From the NCBI GenBank assembly GCA_040902585.1, contig JBBDXA010000228.1, forward strand, positions 6,697 through 70,696: a stretch of 64,000 nucleotides of DNA, given 5' to 3'. The stretch is from JBBDXA01 sp040902585. Lineage in GTDB: Bacteria; Planctomycetota; Phycisphaerae; Phycisphaerales; Phycisphaeraceae. The notes under the pieces are model-generated. The model ran no database searches, was not told the origin of the DNA, and saw nothing but the letters and a program-made list of their open reading frames with translations. Positions within the stretch are counted from its first letter, which is position 1; each line of letters starts with the position of its first letter. This document shows positions 1-7,480 of the stretch, one piece after another. Made by a program: the position numbers and the translations under genes.

Positions 1-2
1 AG

Positions 3-383
3 CTGCTGGAGCGCGGGCGGGAGTTGGATATCAAAGTGATATTCATGACGCAGCCGACGATCTGGACGGAGCACCCGTCGCCGGAAACGCAAGCGTTGAT
101 GATCGGCCTGGGGGCGAAGGAGAGCTACATCTACAGCATGGCCGTTTCGGCGCGCCTGATGCAGGCCTACAACGATCAGTTGCTGGCGTTCTGCCGGCGC
201 GAAGGTGTGCCCTGCATCGACCTGGCGGCGATGGTGCCCAAGACGATCGAGAATTTTTACGATGACTGCCACTACACGGAGAAGGGAGCCGAGGTGGTCG
301 CGGAGGTGGTGGCAAATGCGATGCAGGCTTATATGGATCGCGTCGCGGAGATCGGGGCGAAGCGAAGAGAAGTTAAGAAGTAA
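3..383 (+). CDS. SGNH/GDSL-type hydrolase, C-terminal part (5' end outside window)
   Basis: The reading frame is open from the window edge to the TAA at 381-383, so this is the end of a longer gene. The visible part carries a tyrosine-rich mid segment, a strand reading PCIDLAAMVP, and the block DDCHYTEKGAEVVA. A D-x-x-H pair followed by T-x-x-G is the usual last block of SGNH hydrolases, where Asp and His complete the catalytic triad; this is family knowledge applied to the pattern, since the N-terminal GDS block is not visible. Such proteins hydrolyse esters on carbohydrates or lipids, but the substrate cannot be told from here. A TTG at 24 is the first start-like codon in the window and is unlikely to be the real start. 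Confidence 0.6.
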   Translation: MLERGRELDIKVIFMTQPTIWTEHPSPETQALMIGLGAKESYIYSMAVSARLMQAYNDQLLAFCRREGVPCIDLAAMVPKTIENFYDDCHYTEKGAEVVAEVVANAMQAYMDRVAEIGAKRREVKK

Positions 384-384
384 C

Positions 385-411
385 CACGGATTTCACGGAT
401 GGCGCGGATAG
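385..411. repeat. 9-mer array, CACGGATNN x3 (family E)
   Basis: Three 9-bp units (cacggattt, cacggatgg, cgcggatag) begin two bases after the stop of the upstream hydrolase. The same unit recurs only at 2885-2911 and 3329-3355, where it flanks the GxxExxY gene. Here it lies next to the four-helix-bundle gene. Confidence 0.85.
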
Positions 412-420
412 CAGGCTCCC

Positions 421-455
421 CCCTTGGCCCTTGGCCTTTCTCCCTTGGCCCTTTG
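421..455. repeat. Heptamer array, CCCTTGG x5 (family A')
   Basis: Exactly five 7-bp units, three of them perfect cccttgg and two degenerate (cctttct, ccctttg), lie just beyond the stop of the four-helix-bundle gene. The reverse complement (GGGCCAA) is used in other arrays of the window. Confidence 0.85.
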
Positions 456-458
456 TGC

Positions 459-863
459 TCAGAACGGAATATCCTCATCGCTCACGCGGCCGCTGCCGCC
501 CATGTCGTTGCGATGCCGCTTCACGGCCGCCCTGCGGGATTTCTTGAAAATCCGCTTGAGAATGCGGGCCTCTTCCAGGGCGGGGAGCACTTCGCCCTCG
601 GGCAGCACTTCCGCTTCGTGGATGATCTCCAGCCAGTAGCAGCACTCATCGGTCGCTTCCTCGGTGGTGCCCAGGCGGGACATGAAGTCGAAGTTGTTCT
701 TGCTCTTGCAGGTGAGGCGGTAGGTCGCGCCGACGGCAGTGCCGCAGCGGATCAAGGGCGAGGCCATCGCTTCGCCGGCGGTGGTCTTGGGCAGCTTCTC
801 CACCAGCTTGATCACCCGCACCGAGAACTTCTTGGTGCGATCCTTCAGTTCAGATGCCTTCAT
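459..863 (-). CDS. Four-helix-bundle protein of the 23S rRNA intervening-sequence family
   Basis: A 134-residue protein with the pattern of this family: an N-terminal helix with FSVRVIKLVEKLP, a middle segment SPLIRCGTAVGATYRLTC and a third helix TTEEATDECCYWLEII. Known relatives form small helical bundles that oligomerise and are encoded inside 23S rRNA intervening sequences or as free-standing, often multi-copy genes; the avd proteins of diversity-generating retroelements are distant relatives. No rRNA is near, so this is a free-standing copy. The ATG at 863 is preceded by AAAGGA at a good distance. The C-terminus (about residues 105-134) is basic, then acidic. CACGGAT and CCCTTGG arrays lie directly downstream. 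Molecular function is unknown. Confidence 0.85.
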   Translation of the reverse strand: MKASELKDRTKKFSVRVIKLVEKLPKTTAGEAMASPLIRCGTAVGATYRLTCKSKNNFDFMSRLGTTEEATDECCYWLEIIHEAEVLPEGEVLPALEEARILKRIFKKSRRAAVKRHRNDMGGSGRVSDEDIPF

Positions 864-969
864 GTGAATCCTTTCTCTGGAACTGATGGCTGATGCTCGA
901 AGGTCGACTCCGCGACGACTCCATTATGCAAAGTGTAGCGTGCGAAGCAACGGCGGGGGAAGAAGGACG

Positions 970-1066
970 AGGGCCAAATGCCAAGGGATTGCGGATTGCG
1001 GATTGCGGATTGTTCTTCTGTTCCTTCTTCCCCTTGGCCCTTGGCCCTTAACCCTTGGCCCTTCTT
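970..1066. repeat. Composite heptamer element: A, GATTGCG x4, spacer, A'
   Basis: A short run of family A (gggccaa, ccaaggg) is followed by gattgcg units at 987-1014, a pyrimidine-rich spacer and ccttggc units at 1032-1066. The A and A' runs are complementary, so the whole could fold as a hairpin with the GATTGCG run in its loop. The right end touches the stop codon of the dehydrogenase. The same order (A, GATTGCG, spacer, A') recurs inside lysS at 6845-6950. Confidence 0.8.
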
Positions 1067-2031
1067 CAAAACGAATTCGCCTGCGCCAGCGGCTTTTGAC
1101 CCGCCAGCAATCGCAGCAGGTTTTCCGTGGACATTAGCGCCTGTCGCTCCACGCTTTCAAATGTCCTGCTGCCGATGTGCGGCGTCACCAGAATATTCGC
1201 CACCCCCTGAAACACGTGCGGCGTCTTCATCGGCTCCACATCCAGCACATCCGTCGCATATCCGCCGAGCTGCCCGCTCTTGCAGGCCGCGGCGATATCC
1301 TCTTCGACGACGAGTCCGCCTCGGGCGCAGTTGAGGATCATCGCGCCCTTCTTCATCATGGCGAGGCGCTCGGTGTTGAAGTACCCGCGATTGTCTTCGC
1401 TCAGATTCATGTGCAGGGAAACGATGTCAGCCTTGCAGATGAGTTCCTCCGCCTTCCAGCAGCGGGTGACTTCATGCTGCTTCGCGAAAGCATCGTCCCA
1501 GTAAACGTCGAAGCCGAGCACGTGCATGTCAAAGGCGCGGGCGCGCTTGGCGACTTCCTTGCCGATGCGGCCCATGCCCATCACGCCGAGGGTCTTGCCC
1601 GCCAGTTCGCTGCCGGTGATGCGCGTCCATTTGCCGGCGCTCACGGCGTTGATTTGCGGGACGAAATGTTTGGCCAGCGCGATGAGCAGGCCGAAGGTGT
1701 GCTCGGCGACGGTGGTGTGATTCACGCCGGGCGTGAAGAGCACGGGGACTTTCAAATCCGTCGCGGCCTTCACATCAACGGAGTCCAGGCCGATGCCGTA
1801 CTTGCTCAAGGCCTTGAGCGAAGGCAGCGCGGCTTCGATGACCTTGCGCGTCAGATGATCATCGCCATGCAGAAAACCATCGAACGGGCCTTGCGTGCGA
1901 ATGAGATCGAGCATTTGCTCTTCGGTGAGCGGCCCGCGGGCGCGGACGACTTCGTGGCCGGACGCTTCGAGCATCGCGTGATGCTTGCCGGGCGTGTCCT
2001 GGTAGGAGGTGGTGGTGAGGAGGATCTTCAT
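1066..2031 (-). CDS. D-2-hydroxyacid dehydrogenase (phosphoglycerate dehydrogenase family)
   Basis: A 321-residue NAD-dependent dehydrogenase of the D-isomer-specific 2-hydroxyacid family. The Rossmann nucleotide-binding motif GVMGMGRIG is at residues 149-157; the catalytic Arg is in NCARGG (R237), Glu in DVEP (E266) and His in TPHIG (H285). These three residues are the known catalytic set of the family. The protein lacks the C-terminal ACT domain of long SerA forms, so the substrate may be 3-phosphoglycerate or another 2-hydroxyacid. The frame is open further upstream, but the ATG at 2031 matches the family N-terminus (MKILLTTTSY); the extension would run through the palindromic repeat at 2117-2165. 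It is a single gene, on the same strand as the ABC transporter upstream. Confidence 0.85.
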   Translation of the reverse strand: MKILLTTTSYQDTPGKHHAMLEASGHEVVRARGPLTEEQMLDLIRTQGPFDGFLHGDDHLTRKVIEAALPSLKALSKYGIGLDSVDVKAATDLKVPVLFTPGVNHTTVAEHTFGLLIALAKHFVPQINAVSAGKWTRITGSELAGKTLGVMGMGRIGKEVAKRARAFDMHVLGFDVYWDDAFAKQHEVTRCWKAEELICKADIVSLHMNLSEDNRGYFNTERLAMMKKGAMILNCARGGLVVEEDIAAACKSGQLGGYATDVLDVEPMKTPHVFQGVANILVTPHIGSRTFESVERQALMSTENLLRLLAGQKPLAQANSF

Positions 2032-2116
2032 GGTCTGCCTTGGAACGGGAGGGACAGAAATGGTAATGCAGGGGGAGATGGGTGCAAGTTGACGAGTAGC
2101 GAAAGAAACCGGCAGC

Positions 2117-2196
2117 CGGGTGCCATGGGTAAGCGAGTCTGCGAGCTTACCCGTGCGATGCATCGCAGACATCCGTCCTGCTAAGCCGCAAGCGGC
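2117..2196. repeat. REP-like palindrome (family H, single) plus GCCGCAAGCGGC repeat
   Basis: GGTGCCATGG is followed by the stem GGGTAAGC/GCTTACCC at about 2127-2153; this is one arm of the longer element seen at 33233-33340 and 61845-61941. A second short repeat, TAAGCCGCAAGCGGC, follows at 2182-2196 and recurs at 11343-11357 and 12264-12280. Both lie between lolD and the dehydrogenase and could also serve to end lolD transcription. Confidence 0.75.
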
Positions 2197-2197
2197 G

Positions 2198-2878
2198 TCA
2201 TTTCAACCGCCCGCTCTCCAGCAGCACCTTGCGATCCGCCATATCCGCCACGCGGGTGTCATGCGTCACCATCACGATGGACTGACCGCGGGCGTGGATC
2301 TGCTTGAAGACATCGAGAATCTGCGCTCCCGTCTTGGCGTCGAGGTTGCCCGTCGGTTCATCGGCGAGCAGTACATCAGGTTGATTCACCAGGGCGCGGG
2401 CGATGGCGACGCGCTGGCGCTCGCCGCCGGACAGGCTGTTGGGCCGATGCTTGAGGCGATCCTGCAAGCCGAGCGATTCGATCACTTCCATCGCCCGCTG
2501 CTTCGCCGCTTTTCGCTTGGCGAACCAGCGCCAGGGCGACATGCCGATCATCGCGCTGATGAGCACGTTATCGAGCAGGCTCAGCTCCGGCAGCAGGTGA
2601 TACTGCTGGAACACGAAGCCGACGCGATCATGCCGGTATTGATCCTGCTGAATCCGCGTCTTGTCGAAGATGGAGTCGCCCTGAAAAAGCACGCCGCCTT
2701 CAGTGGGGCGATCCAGCGCGCCCAGGATGTGCAGCAGCGTGCTCTTGCCCGAGCCCGAGGCGCCGAGGATGGCGACCCACTCGGCTCTTTTGAGAGAGAA
2801 GTCCACGCCGCGCAGGACGTGCAGCCGCTCCGGGCCCATGCGGAAGGTCTTGTGGATATTGGTGGCTTGGAGAATCAT
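2198..2878 (-). CDS. ABC transporter ATP-binding protein, LolD-like
   Basis: A 226-residue ABC ATPase. Walker A GASGSGKST is at residues 39-47, followed by the Q-loop segment VGFVFQQYHLLPELS, the signature LSGGERQRVAIARAL, Walker B with VLLADEPTGNLD, and the H-loop MVTHDT. This sequence type belongs to the LolD/MacB/FtsE subgroup, which works with permeases of the kind encoded at 3360-5273. The ATG at 2878 gives the usual family start; a longer open frame to 2926 exists only because the CACGGAT repeat translates. It probably powers lipoprotein release from the inner membrane or export of another substrate. The GxxExxY gene separates it from its permease. Confidence 0.88.
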   Translation of the reverse strand: MILQATNIHKTFRMGPERLHVLRGVDFSLKRAEWVAILGASGSGKSTLLHILGALDRPTEGGVLFQGDSIFDKTRIQQDQYRHDRVGFVFQQYHLLPELSLLDNVLISAMIGMSPWRWFAKRKAAKQRAMEVIESLGLQDRLKHRPNSLSGGERQRVAIARALVNQPDVLLADEPTGNLDAKTGAQILDVFKQIHARGQSIVMVTHDTRVADMADRKVLLESGRLK

Positions 2879-2884
2879 TTTAAC

Positions 2885-2911
2885 CACGGATGGCACGGAT
2901 GGCACGGATAA
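2885..2911. repeat. 9-mer array, CACGGATGG x3, left end of putative GxxExxY insertion
   Basis: Units cacggatgg, cacggatgg, cacggataa run towards the GxxExxY gene. The array begins six bases upstream of the lolD start codon. The inverted counterpart is at 3329-3355. Confidence 0.9.
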
Positions 2912-2941
2912 GGGGAAGCGGATCACTTGACAGTTACAAGG

Positions 2942-3367
2942 TCAGCGGATGTAGCGTTTCCATTCGAGCTTCTTGTTCTTGAAGTTCAGGAGGAGTGCGA
3001 CGCGAAGTTTGGTGATGGCGAGGTAACCGAGCATCTGGGCACCGTGCGTATCGTTGAATCGCTCCACGACCTTCGGATCAACAACCACCAGATCATCGAC
3101 CACCAGGTCCGGCACAAGCTTACCTACATACACTCCCTTGTAATAAACCGGATACGGCTCCTGTTGACAGACTTTGTGCCCGCGCTTCTGCAATTCAATC
3201 ACCAACGCGTTCTCATATAGCTTCTCGTCCAGCCCGGGCCTGAGTTCATTCAACACTTCCATCGCTGCCCCAATGATGTCACCAGTCAACTCCTCATGAA
3301 GCAGACCATCGCCTCTCTCCTTCTCCCCATCCGTGCCATCCGTGCTATCCGTGGTCAAATCACTCAT
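2942..3367 (-). CDS. GxxExxY protein (PD-(D/E)xK nuclease-like)
   Basis: A 141-residue protein with the naming motif G45-x-x-E48-x-x-Y51 in PGLDEKLYENAL. The nuclease-like core follows: LVPDLVV (D87), VVVDPK (D97, K99), then a conserved HGAQMLGYL helix and a LLLNFKNKKLEWKR end. Families of this type are related to PD-(D/E)xK nucleases; here the usual ExK reads D-P-K, which may lower activity. Biochemical function is unknown. The first 15 residues (DLTTDSTDGTDGE) are a translation of the CACGGAT array, so part of the repeat has become coding. Its start overlaps the stop of the permease by 8 bases. It sits between permease and ATPase genes of one transporter, bounded by inverted arrays. Confidence 0.85.
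   Translation of the reverse strand: MSDLTTDSTDGTDGEKERGDGLLHEELTGDIIGAAMEVLNELRPGLDEKLYENALVIELQKRGHKVCQQEPYPVYYKGVYVGKLVPDLVVDDLVVVDPKVVERFNDTHGAQMLGYLAITKLRVALLLNFKNKKLEWKRYIR
3329..3355. repeat. 9-mer array, inverted copy, right end of putative GxxExxY insertion
   Basis: Units atccgtgcc, atccgtgct, atccgtggt are the reverse complement of the CACGGAT array at 2885-2911, so both arrays point inward. The permease stop codon at 3360-3362 lies four bases outside. Confidence 0.9.
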
Positions 3368-5273
3368 ACCGAATCGCCTCCACCGGATCGAGCCTGGCGG
3401 CGCGGATGGCGGGCAGGAGCGAGCCCAGGACGCTGGCGAGCACGGCGAAGGCGAGGATGAAGGTGATCTCGCGCGGGTTCATGTCCGTGGGGATGGTCTC
3501 AAAGTAATAGATGCGGGCGTCCCAGATTTTGATCGAGAACCGGGCTCGCAGATCGAATGCGAATTCAGGCGACGCGCGGAGGATGATAAACGCGATCAAC
3601 GCCATCGCCAGCGGGCACAGCAGCCAGAGCCAGTTGCGCCAGCGCGGCGAATCGGCGGTAGGCAGCGGCAGCGTGAAGTGCCGGATCACCACGGCAATCG
3701 CCAGTCCGACGATCGCCATCAGGGCGATGAAGGCGGTGGCGCCGGTGAAGTTTTCCAGGTACCACTGGATGCCGTTGAGATTGTCGACGATCAAGTACGC
3801 CAGCCCCAGGCCCGCGGCCGCGCCGACCACGCCGATGACCAGCCCATAACCCAGGAACAGGCCGGCCACGCCGAGGTGTGAAGTGCCGATCGCGCGGAGC
3901 ACGCCGATGTCGCGCGTCTTCTCAAGGACGAAGTTGTAGAACGTGGTCGCCACCATCACCAGGGCGACGAGACTGATGATCGCAAAGAGAAACACGAGCA
4001 GACTCTTTTCATTCTCCACCGCGCCCAGGATCATGCGATGCTCCTCGATCCACGTCTTCACGCGGTGGTGCAGCCCGATCTCCGCGAGCTTCGGATGGCC
4101 GGCAAGAGCCCGCTCGACGCGATCGTAGAGCACGTTCAGATCGATGCCGGGCCTGCCTCGAATGAGAATCACCGAAGCACGGGCTTCGGTCATTTCACCG
4201 GTCGGCAGATTGTCCGGCCCCACCTTCCGCTGCGGCTCCATCTCCAGCATTTTCTGGAGCACCTCGAACGGCACCCAGATGCGGGCCTGGTCATACTCGA
4301 TGAACCCGCTCTGCACCTCGTTGACGATGGTGAACTTGCCCACCGCGCGATCGAGAATGCCCGCGTTGTCCGTCAGCGGCGCGACGGTGACCGTCACGTC
4401 ATCGCCCAAGGCTGGAGCGCTGTAGATGACGAAGTTGCCCTTCTCATCGCGGGCGGTGCCGCTCATCGCCACGCCGATCGCGATGCCGGGCAGGTCGGAT
4501 TGCCACGACGCCGGCGGCTTGAACTGCATTGCCGCGTCGACCATGTCCACATCCGAAAGAAGCCGGTCCACAACACCCACCCGGCGGAACGGCACATCAC
4601 CCGGGCCGCGACTGTACTGCTTGACCTGACCGTCCACCCGATCCCGCGTCCAGTACAGGCAATCCTTATAAGGAACGACGTTGTTGAGTTCCTCGGGGTT
4701 GATGCCGACGATCTCGGCGCGTTCGATCGACTCCTGGCGATTGCCCGTGCGCGCGGTGCGCAGCTTCACCAGGCCATAGGTCTTGATCATCGCCGAGGCG
4801 GCTTCGACCTCGGGCACGTTGCGGATGACTTCAAGGGCCAGCTCATAGCGCGGGAAGCCGGCCAGGCCTGCGCTGACGGTAAGATCACCGGTCAATCGCT
4901 TGGCGGTGTCGCGCCACATCTGGAGGAAGCCGCCCATGACGCTGATGACGATGATGACCATCGCGGTGCAGAGCGTGACCGCGAGGGCGGCGAACATGGG
5001 CGAGAGCTTACGGCGAAGGTACTTGGCGACAAGCATCTGCCGATCCGCGCCGGAAGCGAGCGCCCCGAGGGAGCCGATGATGCTCACGCCGATCGCCAGC
5101 GCGATCCAGCTACCGACCACCGCGGCCAGCACGTTGAAGCCATCAGCGACAAACTCCCGCTGCAAGGTGATCGGGTTGACCGCAGGCCGCTTGCCCAGCA
5201 GCAGACCGAGGACCAGCGCGACAACGGTCCAGCCGATGAAGACCCAAAGCCAGGGGGAGCGAAGACGCTTCAT
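3360..5273 (-). CDS. ABC transporter permease, FtsX/LolC-E/MacB type
   Basis: A 637-residue membrane protein with two hydrophobic segments near the N-terminus (about residues 10-28 and 46-66), a third at about 90-115 (AALAVTLCTAMVIIVISVMGG), a large extracytoplasmic domain, and C-terminal membrane segments including FLFAIISLVALVMVATTFYNF and the final FILAFAVLASVLGSLLPAIRAARLDPVEAIRYE type ending. The P-A-x-R-A-A-x-L-D-P-x-E-A-I-R end is typical of FtsX-like permeases. The extra N-terminal segments make it longer than LolC/E. With the ATPase at 2198-2878 it forms a probable lipoprotein- or macrolide-type exporter. It is the first gene of the unit; an A+T-rich 180-base stretch separates it from lysS. 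Confidence 0.85.
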   Translation of the reverse strand: MKRLRSPWLWVFIGWTVVALVLGLLLGKRPAVNPITLQREFVADGFNVLAAVVGSWIALAIGVSIIGSLGALASGADRQMLVAKYLRRKLSPMFAALAVTLCTAMVIIVISVMGGFLQMWRDTAKRLTGDLTVSAGLAGFPRYELALEVIRNVPEVEAASAMIKTYGLVKLRTARTGNRQESIERAEIVGINPEELNNVVPYKDCLYWTRDRVDGQVKQYSRGPGDVPFRRVGVVDRLLSDVDMVDAAMQFKPPASWQSDLPGIAIGVAMSGTARDEKGNFVIYSAPALGDDVTVTVAPLTDNAGILDRAVGKFTIVNEVQSGFIEYDQARIWVPFEVLQKMLEMEPQRKVGPDNLPTGEMTEARASVILIRGRPGIDLNVLYDRVERALAGHPKLAEIGLHHRVKTWIEEHRMILGAVENEKSLLVFLFAIISLVALVMVATTFYNFVLEKTRDIGVLRAIGTSHLGVAGLFLGYGLVIGVVGAAAGLGLAYLIVDNLNGIQWYLENFTGATAFIALMAIVGLAIAVVIRHFTLPLPTADSPRWRNWLWLLCPLAMALIAFIILRASPEFAFDLRARFSIKIWDARIYYFETIPTDMNPREITFILAFAVLASVLGSLLPAIRAARLDPVEAIRYE

Positions 5274-5280
5274 GGGCTAA

Positions 5281-5454
5281 ATCTCAAAACGCAAGGACCA
5301 AATCTCAAACAAATCACAATCAACAAAACTCAAACCGGAGGACAGAACGCGGCACGTCGCAGGCAGCGCGGCCAGCAGATGCCTTGATAGTTTCATTCCT
5401 TTGATCATTGCGATTTGTTTGTGATTTGGAACTTTTGTCTTTGTATTTTTCCGC
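5281..5454. repeat. A+T-rich intergenic stretch with degenerate heptamer-like repeats
   Basis: Runs related to aaatctc and aacaaat occupy about 5281-5335, and a partly complementary tttg/gattt-rich run lies at about 5400-5450. The unit is degenerate, but the arrangement resembles the other paired arrays. No gene is visible; the stretch lies between the lysS stop and the permease start region. Confidence 0.45.
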
Positions 5455-7434
5455 TTACCCTTGCGGTCTCATCAGCGGAAACAGGATCACATCGCGAATG
5501 CTCTCAGCGCCGGTGAGCATCATGACCAGGCGATCGATGCCCAGTCCGATGCCGCCTGCCGGGGGCATGCCGACGCGAAGAGCATTCAAAAAATCTTCAT
5601 CCACCTGCTGCTGCTCAGCCTTGTCGCCGATCTGATGGCGGAAGTGCCGCTCCTGCACATCGGCATCGTTGAGTTCGGTGTAGCCGGGGCTGATCTCCTG
5701 GCCGTTGATGGCGAGCTCGTAGACGTCGGCGAAGAACGGGTCTTCTTTATTCTCGCGCGCGAGAGGGATGACCACGCTGGGCACGTGGGTGACGTAGCAG
5801 GGATCGATGAGGGTGGGTTCGATGTACTTCTCATAAATCTCTACCAGTTGTTCAGCGGGCGAAAGTTTGGAGAGATTGTCAGCGTACTTCAACGCAATGA
5901 CGGCCCAAAGACCAGCCCCCTCAGTATCCACTGATTCAAACATCTCAAGAACTTGCGTTCTTGTTTCGATGTCGTGAATTCCTCTTTCGAACAGGCCTTT
6001 CAGCCACTCCTTCGCCCCGCCGGCGTCGGCGAACGCCTCGTCAACGTTCGCTCGATCGATGTCCTTTAAGAGCCTGAACCTGGCCTCAGGGTCTTCTGCG
6101 GCTTCTTGAGATCTCTTCTTAATAATCCCGATGATCTGATCGCCCCATCGTGCAGAGTACGCGAGAACTCGCGCTACCAACGTACTCGCAAAACACTCAG
6201 GCGCCGCCTCTTGAATCGGACGCTTGTCAAACTTCCACCCCGTCCGTTCCTCTACCAAATCCACCATCCTCACCCTTCGCCACGGCCGCGTCAGGTTAAT
6301 CGTCTTCGTCACGTTGCCTTCCGCATCCTTATGCTCGATGACGAGCGTACCGATCACCTTCTGCGCGATGGTCGTGATCATTTCCTCGACGAGGTCGGCC
6401 ATCGTTTCCCAGTTGCCGAACGCCTCGTAGGCTTCGAGCATGGTGAACTCGGGGTTGTGGCGCGGGCTGATGCCTTCGTTGCGGAAGTTGCGGTTGAGTT
6501 CGAAGACCTTGGTGAAGCCGCCCACGAGCAAACGCTTCAAGTAAAGCTCGGGGGCGATGCGGAGGAAGAGTTTGATGTCGAGGGCGTTGTGATGCGTGGT
6601 GAAAGGCCGGGCTGCCGCGCCGCCGTGAAGGGGCTGGAGCATGGGCGTTTCGACTTCGAGAAAGCCCTTGCTGCGCATGAACGCGCGGACTTCCTCGACA
6701 ATGCGCATGCGAAGCTGGAGCGTCTTCATCACGTGCGGATTCGCCCAGAGGTCCACGTAGCGCTGGCGGTAACGCAGCTCCGCATCCTGCAAGCCGTGCC
6801 ACTTGCCCGGCGGCGGCACCATGCTCTTGCAGGCAATCGAAAAAGGGCCAGGGGCCAAGGGCCAAGGGCCAGGGGATTGCGGATCGCGGCTTGTGGATTG
6901 CGGATTATCCCCTTCTTTCCCCTGGCCCCTGGCCCCTGGCCCTTGGCCCTCACTCCTCGCCCAGACCGTGATCTCACCCGTCTTCGTCTTCGCCAGCGGG
7001 CCTTGCGCGACGACGATGTCGCCCAGGTCCGTCAGCTTGGCGACCTGGAACGATTGCGTGTCCACCGCCTTCTTACTCACGGCAATCTGAAGATCACCCG
7101 TCGCATCGCGCAGGGTGATGAAGATGAGATTGCCCATCACGCGATGCAGCATGACGCGGCCGGAGATTTTCACCACCGGCCTGCGATCATGTTCACTGTT
7201 GGCGCGGTGGGCTTCGTCGGCAGCGGCGTCGTACTTCGCGGCCGCATCGGCGAGCGTGATCAATCCTTCGGTGCGCTGGCCGAAGGGATCGATCTTCAGT
7301 TCATCGCGCAGCTTGGCGAGCTTGGCGCGGCGGTCGGCAAAAGGATCGCCGCCAGCCCCGCCTGCATCGGCCGCACTTCCGCCCTGATCTTGTCGTTTTT
7401 CGTTGGACACTGTTCGTGAAGTCTCCTGCGACAT
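5455..7434 (-). CDS. lysS: Lysyl-tRNA synthetase (class II) with two insertions
   Basis: This enzyme charges tRNA-Lys. An OB-fold anticodon-binding domain (RVMLHRVMGNLIFITLRD) precedes the class II core: WHGLQDAELRYRQRYVDL, motif 2 FRNEGISPRHNPEFTMLE and motif 3 GGIGLGIDRLVMML near the end. At about 659 residues it is far longer than the usual ~500. Two insertions explain this. One, about residues 161-196, is a translated heptamer hairpin (GQGPGARGQGK to PGPWPLAPGPF) between the OB fold and catalytic core. The other, about 105 residues from roughly 5885 to 6205, replaces the short linker before the LVEIYEKYIEPTLI helix and has lower G+C. Start choice is uncertain between ATGs at 7446 and 7434. 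All catalytic motifs are intact, so the enzyme is probably active. Confidence 0.9.
   Translation of the reverse strand: MSQETSRTVSNEKRQDQGGSAADAGGAGGDPFADRRAKLAKLRDELKIDPFGQRTEGLITLADAAAKYDAAADEAHRANSEHDRRPVVKISGRVMLHRVMGNLIFITLRDATGDLQIAVSKKAVDTQSFQVAKLTDLGDIVVAQGPLAKTKTGEITVWARSEGQGPGARGQGKEGDNPQSTSRDPQSPGPWPLAPGPFSIACKSMVPPPGKWHGLQDAELRYRQRYVDLWANPHVMKTLQLRMRIVEEVRAFMRSKGFLEVETPMLQPLHGGAAARPFTTHHNALDIKLFLRIAPELYLKRLLVGGFTKVFELNRNFRNEGISPRHNPEFTMLEAYEAFGNWETMADLVEEMITTIAQKVIGTLVIEHKDAEGNVTKTINLTRPWRRVRMVDLVEERTGWKFDKRPIQEAAPECFASTLVARVLAYSARWGDQIIGIIKKRSQEAAEDPEARFRLLKDIDRANVDEAFADAGGAKEWLKGLFERGIHDIETRTQVLEMFESVDTEGAGLWAVIALKYADNLSKLSPAEQLVEIYEKYIEPTLIDPCYVTHVPSVVIPLARENKEDPFFADVYELAINGQEISPGYTELNDADVQERHFRHQIGDKAEQQQVDEDFLNALRVGMPPAGGIGLGIDRLVMMLTGAESIRDVILFPLMRPQG
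6845..6950. repeat. Composite heptamer hairpin inside lysS
   Basis: Four GGGCCAA/G units (6845-6872) are followed by four GATTGCG-like units (6875-6902), a spacer and four CCCCTGG/CCCTTGG units (6919-6946). Arms are complementary. The element lies in the coding region and keeps the frame of lysS open. Confidence 0.9.
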
Positions 7435-7480
7435 TGAGAAGTTCATCCTAGCGGAAGGCTGGTGAGGATGCGCGAGTACC

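Noticed and set aside
2879..2926. 16-residue extension of the LolD-like ATPase
   Set aside because: Its residues (PLSVPSVPSVV) are a translation of the CACGGAT array; the family starts at the ATG at 2878.
4038..5387. A 449-residue plus-strand frame opposite the permease
   Set aside because: His/Arg/Asp-rich shadow of the minus-strand permease with no family motif.
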